Assembly: GCF_003863965.1 (NCBI RefSeq)
Contig: NZ_RRCN01000001.1
Location: 7,065,071 to 7,129,070, forward strand
DNA from: Paenibacillus oralis
Lineage (GTDB): Bacteria; Bacillota; Bacilli; Paenibacillales; Paenibacillaceae
Direction: 5' to 3'
DNA length: 64,000 bases
Positions within the stretch are counted from its first letter, which is position 1. Each line of letters begins with the position of its first letter. Shown here in pieces: positions 16,663 through 25,459 of the stretch. The position numbers were made by a program, and so were the translations under genes. The notes under the pieces are model-generated. The model was not told the origin of the DNA. It ran no database searches and worked only from the letters and a program-made list of their open reading frames with translations.

Positions 16663-17565
16663 TCAGGCTGCAGCCGCAAGGGGCTGGTTCGGTTGGCGCG
16701 CGATTAGCCGGCGGTAAGGGATCGCAGGAATCTCCACACACATGCGCAGCAACTTTTGCCGCATCGTTTCTTCCGCTCCGGGCAGGCGCAGCGAACGGCG
16801 TATGGTGTACTCGTTCAGGTACGCCTGCAGATGCTTCAGTCCCAAGGCTATATATGTACTCTTCAGCGATTCCCACGCCTCTCTCACCACTTTCCGCAAG
16901 GGCGCATACAGCCGAAAGGGGAGGGGGAACGACTCTACCGCCGATGTGCGGACATCCACATGCCCGTTGATGAACGCGGTTAGATCGTGACAGTTTGCTC
17001 TTTTTTCGCCTCCCCGCTTATGCGGCACCAGGCGGATTTTGACCTGCTCCGGCTCGCCCGACTCTGTTACCGTGCAGCCGGCTACGACCGCCGAGGCATA
17101 CGGATGCGTAAGCTGAAAGCGGGACGGATTACGCCCATACTGATCGCTATTCACCTTCACGTCTCCAGAGAGCAGCTCCCGGGCATCGAACTCTAGGGCG
17201 GCATGGCGTATTTTGTGCAGCATCAACCAGGCGGTTTTGTAGGTGACCCGGATCACCTGGCGCAGCCGCAGCGCCGAGATGCCGCCCGGGAGCAGGAACA
17301 AATCCAGGGCCTCGAACCACTTGAGCAAGGGCAGACGCGTTCCTTCAAAAATCGTGCCGACCAAAGGCGATGTTTGATGCTTGCACTTTCCGCACTCGAA
17401 CAAAGGGATATGCCGGGAAGTCAGACGGCTGCACCGGGTGTGAGCGCAGCGCGGGCAGACGAAGCCGCTTGGCCACTTCATCGCGATCAGCGCCTCCATG
17501 CAGTCCTGCTCGCTGTGGTAACGGCTGGTGAATGGTTGAAGTTCCGTTCCCGCATTGATCTCCAT
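16663..17565 (-). CDS. IS1595-family-like transposase, catalytic residues doubtful
   Basis: A 300-residue protein with an N-terminal zinc ribbon C37-x2-C40 ... C58-x2-C61 and the KWFEALDLFLL helix that follow the IS1595 (ISXO2-like) pattern. Its C-terminus has HLQAYLNEYTIRRSLR, also typical. However, where active members have VEVDE near residue 138, this one reads VKVNSDQYG, and the second catalytic region (TDGW-like) is not recognisable. It may be an inactive or domesticated copy. Translation starts at ATG 17565. Confidence 0.7.
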   Translation of the reverse strand: MEINAGTELQPFTSRYHSEQDCMEALIAMKWPSGFVCPRCAHTRCSRLTSRHIPLFECGKCKHQTSPLVGTIFEGTRLPLLKWFEALDLFLLPGGISALRLRQVIRVTYKTAWLMLHKIRHAALEFDARELLSGDVKVNSDQYGRNPSRFQLTHPYASAVVAGCTVTESGEPEQVKIRLVPHKRGGEKRANCHDLTAFINGHVDVRTSAVESFPLPFRLYAPLRKVVREAWESLKSTYIALGLKHLQAYLNEYTIRRSLRLPGAEETMRQKLLRMCVEIPAIPYRRLIARQPNQPLAAAA

Positions 17566-17616
17566 GTTTGCTCGCCCCCGAATTAAGAATATACGAACAT
17601 AAATTCCATATATTTC

Positions 17617-17636
17617 ATTATACCAAACGTACGTTC
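17617..17636 (-). promoter_or_regulatory. Candidate SOS-box promoter of the transposase
   Basis: The minus strand reads GAACGTACGTTTGGTATAAT: a near match to the Bacillota LexA box GAACnnnnGTTC (one mismatch, 17636-17625) directly followed by a -10 box TATAAT (17622-17617). No clear -35 was found. SOS control is inference. Confidence 0.4.
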
Positions 17637-17845
17637 CTTTATCAAGTCGAAAATCTCACCTGAACCGCCTCATTTTTTCCCTCTCTTTTTCTTATCTCTT
17701 TTTTTGCACCCCTTGCTCTAGCCCCACTGCTCCCTGAACGAAAGGTATAATCGTGCAAAGGCAGGCTGCAGGCAGGGACACCAAGACACGAACCCTTTAG
17801 ACACCCCCCTCACCTGGCGTCGGCATGAGCGGCATGCGCTGGCGA

Positions 17846-19480
17846 TCAATCTCCGGACTGCAGTTCAAGCTTGAGGTCCATATGCTTGCCCGTAAATCCC
17901 GGGCGATAAGGATAAACGATCTCCACGCAGCCGTCCCGTTCCCGGACGAGCGGCTCCGGAGCGTTCGCCTCGACGCGGATCGACAGCCCCGGGAACACCC
18001 ATTTTGCAGGCGTAATTCCCGCGGCGGATACCCCCGGCCCGCACACCTCGAAGCAGACATCGAGCGCTTTGCCGGTGGCAAGCGTTACGGCTGCGGTCAA
18101 CTTGCCCCGCGACGCTTCCGCATCCACATAATAGCCGCGCAAATGCGTATTCCAGCCGCCTTCCGGTTCCCTGCGGATTAACCGCAAATAATAGCGACCG
18201 CCTGAGTCGTTCCGCCAATGTATCGTCGCCGGATGCAGCTGGCCGTTGGTATTCCGGCTTCCCGTTAGTGCGCCGATCATGAGATTCCGCTCAATCCAAG
18301 CTGTCGCTGTGCACACGAACCGGTTCTCTCCCGGCTGATCCCGTTCACACAGCTCGCGGAACCGCCTGGTAACCAGGCGATCCTCCTTGTGGGCCAGCAG
18401 CATCGGCTTCACATGTTCCGGCACGTCAGCGCCGACGAGCGCAATCATCGGGTCATGGCCTGTCTCGCAATTGACGCCCGCCAAATGCTTGAAACTCTCG
18501 CCAAACGCCAAATAGAGAAACACGCCCAGCGAGCTGTGAGCGGTCATCTCCATCTCGTAAGCCCGGGCAAAGGGGCCAGCCATATTTTCAAGATGAGGGT
18601 TGTAAAACAACGCAATGTTTTCCCAAAGTCCTTGCTCCACTGTACGCCCCATCGCTTTGAACTTCTCCGTCCGGGCATATTTCCGGATCATCCCGAGCAC
18701 GGTGAGATCAACTCCGTAATAAGTCGTAGAGTTGAATTCCGCAAGCGTGCCGAATTCCGCAAAGGCTTCCAGGAATCTCGCGGCTTCCCGGTCGGCATGC
18801 CGGATCCAGGCCTCATTGCCGTAGCGACAGCCGTAATAATGGACGATAAAAAGATGCATCAGCTCGATATTCGTGTTCATCGGAACCACGTCCGACAGCC
18901 GGCGGTCGATGGAGCCGGCGACGGCCTTTTTCATCGCTTCATCCATGCGGATGACCAGTTCCCCTGGAAGCTGCTGCTCGAAATGCTCCAGAATGGCCGC
19001 AAAGGCGCTGGCAATAAACTCTCGCCAGTTCGGATCATAGGTTTGCCAAACCGTAGGAAGCACCTGACGGGCGGCGTTCGCAAAAACCTCCTCCACCCGC
19101 CTCCACTGCCCGTTCCCGGCGCCAAGCTCATCCGCCAGCTTAGCGGAAATCGCCTCCAGCGTGCGGGCCATGTAATACGCAAAGCCCGGGCCGAAGCTTT
19201 TCCACGGAAAGCTGCCAGCTGGAGGCTCCGCCGCTTCCGGCGAGGTTTTGAAAGTGCCGTGGTAAATTTCATCCGGACGGTCAAGCTGCATCTCCAGCAC
19301 TTTGTTCAAAACCGCACAGGCTCTTTCCAGGTCTCCTGCGCCGTTCCTGATCAGCAGGCCAACAGCATAATGGGCGCTGCCGCGGGTGGAGTGCCGCTTG
19401 CCCCCGCCATCCTCCACGTTCCACAGCATGTGCATCTCTTCATCATAATGGATGTCCATCTCCGCCATGGCCTGCCGCAC
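17846..19480 (-). CDS. Unrecognised 544-residue protein of a sugar locus
   Basis: A cytosolic-looking helical protein with no signal peptide, rich in Trp, His and Tyr. Motifs include MHMLWNVEDGGGKRHSTRGS at about residues 17-36, EFNSTTYYGVDL near 270 and NMAGPFARAYEMEM near 315, followed by a beta-rich C-terminal domain. This layout (helical barrel plus beta-sandwich) fits glycan lyases or hydrolases, but I do not recognise the family. The start is uncertain: GTG 19480 has no clear ribosome site and follows an in-frame stop, so the true N-terminus may be lost. It lies next to the IS and was probably one operon with the broken genes at 13.9-16.3 kb. Confidence 0.55.
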   Translation of the reverse strand: MRQAMAEMDIHYDEEMHMLWNVEDGGGKRHSTRGSAHYAVGLLIRNGAGDLERACAVLNKVLEMQLDRPDEIYHGTFKTSPEAAEPPAGSFPWKSFGPGFAYYMARTLEAISAKLADELGAGNGQWRRVEEVFANAARQVLPTVWQTYDPNWREFIASAFAAILEHFEQQLPGELVIRMDEAMKKAVAGSIDRRLSDVVPMNTNIELMHLFIVHYYGCRYGNEAWIRHADREAARFLEAFAEFGTLAEFNSTTYYGVDLTVLGMIRKYARTEKFKAMGRTVEQGLWENIALFYNPHLENMAGPFARAYEMEMTAHSSLGVFLYLAFGESFKHLAGVNCETGHDPMIALVGADVPEHVKPMLLAHKEDRLVTRRFRELCERDQPGENRFVCTATAWIERNLMIGALTGSRNTNGQLHPATIHWRNDSGGRYYLRLIRREPEGGWNTHLRGYYVDAEASRGKLTAAVTLATGKALDVCFEVCGPGVSAAGITPAKWVFPGLSIRVEANAPEPLVRERDGCVEIVYPYRPGFTGKHMDLKLELQSGD

Positions 19481-19658
19481 TAAAAACAGTCAGTATGGCA
19501 GCGTCTATCGGCCGGAGGCAATAAACTAGTTTCCGCTCGATAAACCGGAAGCCCAGTCCTATAAACGCCAAGGAACAAACCGTTGTCGTGCAATAAACAT
19601 TTTTCACAAACATCTTCCCGCCCCGAATAAAATACGACAGCCGAAATCCGCTATTCGT

Positions 19659-20348
19659 TCATATCGAGATTTTCTCGAAATAAGCGGGGTCATGTATTAT
19701 AATTTTTTTACCTGATACGGTGATAATATGATCTTTCTTTAACTGATTTAACACGCAGCTAACCGTTTCTCGTGACGTTCCGGATATTTTGGAGATTTCG
19801 ATGGTTGTCAGTGGACACGAAATGACAATCTCTTCACCGTTTTGTTCCCCTAAATCCTGTCTTAAATAATTAAGTGACTGAATTACCCGATCCTGTGCAT
19901 TGGGTGTTGTAATATATTGAACACGATGTTCATGAAGTTTTAAGATCAAAGAAAACTGCTGAACAACAAATATTAATTGCTTTTGATTGGCCTTCAACAT
20001 ATCTTCAAAAATCGCCGCAGGAATATAATACACATCTACATCTGTCAAAGCTTCCGCCGAGTAAGTATATCTTTTATCCGTAAACATACCGCCGTAAGGA
20101 AAAATTGAAAATCGTTTTACATAATCCTCATAGAGTAAATTTCCGCTTTGATTGACCCGCTCTAACTTTACAAAGCCATCCAACATAAGGTAGATTCGTT
20201 CCCTTGAATCCCCTTCCAAAAATAAAAATTGACCCTTCTTATAAGTTCGCCAATAGACAAACTCCGTTATGCTTTGTAATTTTTTTTCTGTTAAATCAGC
20301 AAATAAGTCAAACTGTTTTAAATTTTCAACCACATTCCTTTTATTCAT
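19659..20348 (-). CDS. arcR: Crp/Fnr-family regulator of the arginine deiminase operon
   Basis: A 229-residue protein with an N-terminal cyclic-nucleotide-type sensor domain (FLFLEGDSRERIYLMLDGFVK removed of one residue at either end) and a C-terminal Crp-type helix-turn-helix (TTIEISKISGTSRETVSCVL). There is no cysteine cluster for an Fe-S centre, as expected for ArcR rather than Fnr. In Bacillus licheniformis ArcR activates anaerobic arcABDC transcription. Here it is the last gene of the same order of genes, 148 bp after arcC. Confidence 0.87.
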   Translation of the reverse strand: MNKRNVVENLKQFDLFADLTEKKLQSITEFVYWRTYKKGQFLFLEGDSRERIYLMLDGFVKLERVNQSGNLLYEDYVKRFSIFPYGGMFTDKRYTYSAEALTDVDVYYIPAAIFEDMLKANQKQLIFVVQQFSLILKLHEHRVQYITTPNAQDRVIQSLNYLRQDLGEQNGEEIVISCPLTTIEISKISGTSRETVSCVLNQLKKDHIITVSGKKIIIHDPAYFEKISI

Positions 20349-20495
20349 AAATACACCTCTCTTGTTGTATAATGGAATTAATTAGAATTTTATCATAAAC
20401 CGGAAATCATCAATGAAACAAGCAGGCCGAATTCGGGAGTAAATATGAGCCCAAATTCGACCATTTTGATTAAAAGTAGTATTTAAAAATCTTAT

Positions 20496-21458
20496 TTATG
20501 CATGCACAGGTCCCTTTTGTTTAGAAATAACCGTACCCGTTTTTCCTTCCAATGCTTCATTGACTTTGTCTAGAGAGGTAATAATAGCTTTTCGTTCTGA
20601 ATTTGCATTCACAAAATTGATGGCAGCTTCAATTTTGGGAAGCATACTTCCCGCCGCAAAATGTTGTTCCTTTACATATCCTTCTAATTCATCAACGCTT
20701 ACAGACTCTAACCTTTTTTGATTTGGCTTATTGAAATTCACATACACAAAATCCACTGCCGTTAAAATGACAAGCGTATCGGCCTCTACTAATTCAGCTA
20801 ATTTCTGAGCGGCGAAGTCTTTATCAATCACCGCTTCGGTCCCCGTTACTCCTTCTTTAGCATGAATGACCGGAATTCCGCCGCCGCCAACAGCAATGAC
20901 GATATTCCCGGCCTTTACCAAAGAATCGATCACTTTATATTCAAGAATGCTTACAGGCGTTGGTGACGGTACAACCCGTCTCCATCCTCTTCCTGCGTCT
21001 TCTTTAAATACTACTTTGGTTTCCTTCATTAACGCTCTTGCTTCGTCCTCTGTATAAAAAGGCCCGATTGGTTTTGTGGGGTTATTAAAGGCTTCGTCTT
21101 TTTCATCAACGACCACTCGGGTTACGATGGTTACCACGTCTTTATTTATATTTTGTTTTCTCAATACTTTCGCAATCGCATTTCCCATCCAATAGCCGAT
21201 CATGCCTTGGCTCATCGCACCGCAAGTATCCAACGGCATGGCGGGCGTTTTTTCCGATTCGGCCGCCTTTTGCTGCAATAAAATATTCCCCACTTGCGGG
21301 CCGTTCCCATGGACAAATACGACATCCACATCATTTTCTATAATTTTCACAAGTTGTTCCGCCGTTTTTTCCAATGCTTCTTGCTGTGCCTTTGCCGTAG
21401 CATTACCGGATTGTATCGCATTTCCGCCTAGTGCCACTACAATTTTTCTTCGTGTCAT
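20496..21458 (-). CDS. arcC: Carbamate kinase
   Basis: A 320-residue enzyme that makes ATP from carbamoyl phosphate and ADP, the energy-yielding step of the arginine deiminase pathway. It starts VVALGGNAIQ (after MTRRKI), and shows VFVHGNGPQVGN and GGGGIPVI, the glycine-rich motifs of the amino-acid-kinase fold. Length is normal and no defects are seen. It is fourth in the operon after arcD. Confidence 0.96.
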   Translation of the reverse strand: MTRRKIVVALGGNAIQSGNATAKAQQEALEKTAEQLVKIIENDVDVVFVHGNGPQVGNILLQQKAAESEKTPAMPLDTCGAMSQGMIGYWMGNAIAKVLRKQNINKDVVTIVTRVVVDEKDEAFNNPTKPIGPFYTEDEARALMKETKVVFKEDAGRGWRRVVPSPTPVSILEYKVIDSLVKAGNIVIAVGGGGIPVIHAKEGVTGTEAVIDKDFAAQKLAELVEADTLVILTAVDFVYVNFNKPNQKRLESVSVDELEGYVKEQHFAAGSMLPKIEAAINFVNANSERKAIITSLDKVNEALEGKTGTVISKQKGPVHA

Positions 21459-21495
21459 ATTTCAACCCTCCAATAGTTTTTCATTTCCAAAAACT

Positions 21496-22920
21496 TCAAA
21501 TCGTAATGTTCCCCGTAACTAATTCATAGATGGTGAATACTGCCAAAGCAGCAATAGCAACGGATAAGATCAGTTCCGCCCGAGTAAAGATCCGCTTGGG
21601 ATGATTTTGCTTTTGCAGCTTATAATAGATGAAAATGCCAGGTGCATATAAGGTCATGGCCAATAACAAGTAATCCAGCCCAGCCGCATAAACCAACCAA
21701 ATTCCATAAATACTTGCGACTATACCAATGATTATATTGATGGTTCGGTCTTTTTCTTTGGATCGCAAGCTATACTTCAATTGATAGAACGCCGAAAACG
21801 CATAAGGAATTAAAATAGCTGAAGATGCTAGAGAAAACGCAAAATTATACGCTTGATCCGAAATCATGAAAGTTAATAAAAACAGTTGAATTAAACCATT
21901 GGTAATCCATAATGAGTTTACAGGAGCTTTATTTTTATTCTCTTTTGCAAACCATTTTGGAAATACACCATCTTTAGCGGCTAAATAGGGAATTTCAGAT
22001 GCAAGCAAAGTCCACCCTAGCCAAGCGCCTGAGGCGGAAACAACCAAACCCAGGTTAATAAATGCAGCGCCCCATTTTCCAACAACACTTTCAAATAAAT
22101 AGGCCATAGCCGGATTTTTTAACTGGGCAATATCCGCTTGCTGCATCAGCCCGAGAGATAATAATGTAATCAACACGTAAATAATAAGTGTGCCTATCAA
22201 TCCAATGACGGTCGCTTTCCCGACATCACGTTTATTTTTGGCGCGGCCGGATAAGACAACAGCCCCTTCAACACCAGTAAATACCCAGAGAGTTACAAGC
22301 ATTGTGCTTTTAACTTGGCTGCCTACCGCCCCCCAAGCAAAAGTACCGCCTTGTCCCCAAAATCCGTCTATGAATATATCGATTCGAAAAGCAAAGATTC
22401 CCACAACAATAAACACAAACACAGGTACTAATTTCGCGATTGTAGTTACTAAGTTGATAAGCGCTGCCGATTGTACGCCTCGTAAAATCAGCAGGTGAAC
22501 ACACCAGAGCAATATGCTCGCCCCAATAATCGAGGCTATATTTTGCCCCCCATCAAAAATGGGAAAAAAATACCCCAACGCACTAAATAATAAGGTCGCG
22601 TAAGCTACATTGCCAAGCCAAGCGGCTACCCAATACCCCCATGCGCTGTTAAATCCCATAAAGTTTCCAAATCCAGCTTTGGCGTAGCTAAAAATACCGC
22701 CATCCAAATCCGGTCTTTTATTAGTTAAATTCTGAAAGGATAATCCAAGCGCAATCATACCGATTCCTGTGATAATCCACCCGATAATAATCGCTCCGGC
22801 GCCGGCTTCTTTGGCCATATCGCTTGCCAGGTTAAACGCTCCGCCGCCGATCATCGAACCGACAACTAGAGCCGTTAGTGTAAATAATCCTAATTTCTTA
22901 TCTTCACCCATTGCGCTCAC
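21496..22920 (-). CDS. arcD: Arginine/ornithine antiporter
   Basis: A 474-residue APC-superfamily carrier with about 12-13 hydrophobic segments. The N-terminus has the substrate-binding GSMIGGGAFNL motif, and further on WVFTGVEGAVVLSGRAKN, typical of ArcD/AdiC-like exchangers. It brings arginine in and ornithine out without net energy cost. Its start overlaps the arcB gene by 17 bp. Confidence 0.93.
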   Translation of the reverse strand: MSAMGEDKKLGLFTLTALVVGSMIGGGAFNLASDMAKEAGAGAIIIGWIITGIGMIALGLSFQNLTNKRPDLDGGIFSYAKAGFGNFMGFNSAWGYWVAAWLGNVAYATLLFSALGYFFPIFDGGQNIASIIGASILLWCVHLLILRGVQSAALINLVTTIAKLVPVFVFIVVGIFAFRIDIFIDGFWGQGGTFAWGAVGSQVKSTMLVTLWVFTGVEGAVVLSGRAKNKRDVGKATVIGLIGTLIIYVLITLLSLGLMQQADIAQLKNPAMAYLFESVVGKWGAAFINLGLVVSASGAWLGWTLLASEIPYLAAKDGVFPKWFAKENKNKAPVNSLWITNGLIQLFLLTFMISDQAYNFAFSLASSAILIPYAFSAFYQLKYSLRSKEKDRTINIIIGIVASIYGIWLVYAAGLDYLLLAMTLYAPGIFIYYKLQKQNHPKRIFTRAELILSVAIAALAVFTIYELVTGNITI

Positions 22921-23908
22921 TTCCCAAAGTAGCCGCTAAAACCGCTTTAATGGTATGCATTCTATTTTCCGCTTGATCGAATACTTTGGAATGCTTGCTG
23001 CGGAACACCTCATCGGTGACTTCCATTTCTCTCAATCCATGTTTTTCGTAAATTTCTTTGCCATACGCGGTTTCCAGATCATGAAAGGCAGGCAAACAAT
23101 GCAAGAAAATCACATCACTATTCCCCGTTTCTTTAATCATTTTCCTATTTACTTGATAAGGGGAAAGCAGTTCAATACGTTCGGCAAATTTATCTTCTTC
23201 CCCCATCGATACCCAAACATCCGTGTAGATTACATCCGCGCCGAAAGCGGCCTCTTCAATGCTGCTGGTTACCATGACCCGGTCGCTAAATTTTTTGGCC
23301 AAATAAACGACTTCTTGTGCCGGCCATAATGATTTTGGCGCACAAATCCGAACTTCCATGCCAACGATTGAACCGCCGACCAATAAGCTATTGGCCACAT
23401 TGTTCCGGCCATCGCCAACATAAACGAGCTTCACATTCCGCAAGTACCCTAAATGTTCCCGGATGGTTAACAAATCAGCGAGCGTTTGGGTGGGATGCCA
23501 TAGATCCGTTAGACCGTTCCATACCGGTACACCCGAGTGCTGAGCTATTGATTCCACTGTTTTATGGGCAAAGCCGCGGAACTCGATGCCGTCAAACATC
23601 CGGCCTAACACTTTCGCCGTGTCTTCTACGGATTCTTTTTTGCCGAGCTGGATATCACCTTTACCCAAATACTCGGGATGTGCGCCTAAATCCGTACAAG
23701 CTACTGTAAAGGCACACCGGGTGCGAGTAGAAGTTTTTTCAAATAAAAGAGCTATATTTTTTCCTTCCAAATAACGATGGGGAATGCCGTTTTTCTTCTT
23801 CTCTTTTAAATCCCCCGCCAAATCCAGAAGATACAACAATTCCTCTTCCGTAAAATCGATCTCCGCCAGAAAACTTCTGCCTTTTAAGCTTGAACTCATT
23901 TTTCCCAT
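22904..23908 (-). CDS. arcB: Catabolic ornithine carbamoyltransferase
   Basis: A 334-residue enzyme with the carbamoyl-phosphate site STRTRCAF, the HCLPAFHD ornithine-binding loop, and a C-terminal HTIKAVLAATLG helix. In this operon it works in reverse, splitting citrulline into ornithine and carbamoyl phosphate. It lies between arcA (24 bp away) and arcD (overlapping). Location in the arc operon, not a sequence trait, points to the catabolic isozyme. Confidence 0.95.
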   Translation of the reverse strand: MGKMSSSLKGRSFLAEIDFTEEELLYLLDLAGDLKEKKKNGIPHRYLEGKNIALLFEKTSTRTRCAFTVACTDLGAHPEYLGKGDIQLGKKESVEDTAKVLGRMFDGIEFRGFAHKTVESIAQHSGVPVWNGLTDLWHPTQTLADLLTIREHLGYLRNVKLVYVGDGRNNVANSLLVGGSIVGMEVRICAPKSLWPAQEVVYLAKKFSDRVMVTSSIEEAAFGADVIYTDVWVSMGEEDKFAERIELLSPYQVNRKMIKETGNSDVIFLHCLPAFHDLETAYGKEIYEKHGLREMEVTDEVFRSKHSKVFDQAENRMHTIKAVLAATLGSERNG

Positions 23909-23932
23909 ATTTATCCCTGCTTTCTCCGTAAT

Positions 23933-25165
23933 TTAAATATCTTTGCGAACGATTGGCATGCTCATGCAACGCGGGCCCCCACGGCCACGGGATAATTCCG
24001 AGCTCAATATTTCAATGACCTCGATGCCGTGTTCACGCAATAAGGCGTTTGATACATAGTTGCGGTCATACGTAACAACTACTCCCGGCGCAATGGCCAA
24101 TGTATTGGATCCGTCATTCCATTGTTCGCGAGCCGAGGCGATTTCATCTCCTCCTCCGCAAGGAATGAGAACCAAATCCTTTAAGCCCAATACCTCTTTT
24201 AGCGATTCCATTAAAGAAGTGTGGCGGGTAATATTAAGCGTTTCTTCATCCGGACCTTGCTCCAAAACATAAATGTTCATATTACCTTGCGGTCCCTGGA
24301 TCGCCGGATGAATGGTAAATTTATCATAATCAACCATCGTAAATACGGTGTCCAAATGCATAAATGCGCGGCATTTTGGAATTTCTATGGCTAGCACTCG
24401 CTTGAACTTTTCTTGGCGGCTAAATAGATTTAGGGCTAAACGTTCGATGGCTTTAGCTGAAGTGCGGGCAGACACGCCAATGGCAATCGTTTCTTCATTT
24501 AAAATAAGCTCATCGCCGCCTTCGATGGGAAATTGATAGTTGCGATCCAGCCAAACCGGCACATGATGACCGGCAAATCTCGGGTGATGATTGATAATGT
24601 ACTCCATAAACAGTGATTCACGTCTGCGTGCGGTTTCTCTCATTTTATTAATCGTTAATCCATCGCCAATGACCGCTGCGGGATCACGGGTAAAATACAA
24701 ATTCGGCATGGGAACCAAATAAAATGGGGAATGATCCTCGATAAATTCATAGAGTTGTATTTTCTTGCTGGTTTCAATTTCGTTTTTCCGTACCCCGCTC
24801 ATTATTTTTTGAACTAAATCTTCATTGGCGAAGGAAAGTAAATATTCTTTTAAAATTTGCTGTGAAATATCTCCTTCAGCCCTCGCTTCCTCTAAAACAC
24901 GATCAACAAATTCTTCTCTCAATTTCTTATCCGCCAATGCCTCAGCCGCGAGTTTTTCCAAATAAAGAACTTCAATTCCCCGATTGCGTAATGTTTGGGC
25001 AAAATAATCATGTTCTTTTTGAATCACCGGCAAATAGGGGATATCGTCAAATAATAATGGCTGTAAATAATCCGGCGTTAAGTTTTCCAATTCCTGTCCA
25101 GGGCGTTTTAATAAAACCGTTTGTAATTCCCCAATTTCCGAAGCAACATGCATGGGATGCTCCAT
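23933..25165 (-). CDS. arcA: Arginine deiminase
   Basis: A 410-residue guanidino-group hydrolase converting arginine to citrulline and ammonia. Visible motifs: FTRDPAAVIGDG, EGGDELILNEETIAIGVSAR, HLDTVFTMVD, and catalytic C400 in GGPRCMSMP near the C-terminus. ATG 25165 follows AAAGGAGGTAC. It is the first structural gene of the operon; its promoter region at 25.2-25.3 kb carries Crp/Fnr-like and ArgR-like sites. Confidence 0.97.
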   Translation of the reverse strand: MEHPMHVASEIGELQTVLLKRPGQELENLTPDYLQPLLFDDIPYLPVIQKEHDYFAQTLRNRGIEVLYLEKLAAEALADKKLREEFVDRVLEEARAEGDISQQILKEYLLSFANEDLVQKIMSGVRKNEIETSKKIQLYEFIEDHSPFYLVPMPNLYFTRDPAAVIGDGLTINKMRETARRRESLFMEYIINHHPRFAGHHVPVWLDRNYQFPIEGGDELILNEETIAIGVSARTSAKAIERLALNLFSRQEKFKRVLAIEIPKCRAFMHLDTVFTMVDYDKFTIHPAIQGPQGNMNIYVLEQGPDEETLNITRHTSLMESLKEVLGLKDLVLIPCGGGDEIASAREQWNDGSNTLAIAPGVVVTYDRNYVSNALLREHGIEVIEILSSELSRGRGGPRCMSMPIVRKDI

Positions 25166-25204
25166 TTGATGTACCTCCTTTGTATGCTTTGATGTTTACA
25201 AAGA

Positions 25205-25308
25205 CATCATAAAGGGTCCATGCTTTCCGCCTCGTGAAAACGCCAGCATATTTGTCGTGAAATATTGCACAATTTTATTTTTAAAATCATAAAAATCTGT
25301 ATTTTTAT
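25205..25308 (-). promoter_or_regulatory. Control region of the arc operon
   Basis: A Crp/Fnr-type site reads TGTGCAATATTTCACG on the minus strand (25271-25256), matching TGTGA-N6-TCACA in both half-sites except one base each. A 20-bp A/T palindrome ATAAAAAT-CTGT-ATTTTTAT (25289-25308) resembles an ArgR box. A possible -10 TATGAT is at 25210-25205, which would put the Crp-type site about 65 bp upstream of the start point. ArcR and ArgR binding is inferred. Confidence 0.55.
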
Positions 25309-25373
25309 AAAAGATTTTTCCATTTTTTTTGCGAAACCTATTTTATACTGCGCATATATGATGAATAACAAGT

Positions 25374-25417
25374 AAAAGAGCGAAGGAATGCCCGTTTCAG
25401 GCAGCCTACGCTCTTTT
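25374..25417. terminator. Bidirectional terminator between argR and the arc promoter
   Basis: AAAAGAGCG (25374-25382) pairs with CGCTCTTTT (25409-25417) over 9 bp, with an inner GCC-GGC stem and A/T runs on both sides. It should end the argR transcript. Confidence 0.7.
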
Positions 25418-25459
25418 CAAGTAATCTCGTATTCTCACTTAACAATCTACCAGCTCATT

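Larger units (their letters stand above)
16359..17760. mobile_element. IS1595-like element with about 34-bp imperfect ends
   Basis: The left end CTTTGCACGATTATCCC (16359-16375) and the inverted right end CTTTGCACGATTATACC (17760-17744) share 14 identical bases, then a diverged continuation (GTTTAATCAGG versus TTTCGTTCAGG). One transposase-like gene lies inside on the minus strand. Bases 16376-16662 hold no gene. No clear target duplication was found. About 19 bp outside the left end (GATCAACACTCGCTGTCCG) also recurs beside the 29.4-kb relative, so the true end may lie further out. Confidence 0.65.

Noticed and set aside
18389..19483. 364-codon plus-strand frame
   Set aside because: Antisense to the 544-residue protein, with His/Arg/Gln-rich shadow composition and no start signal.
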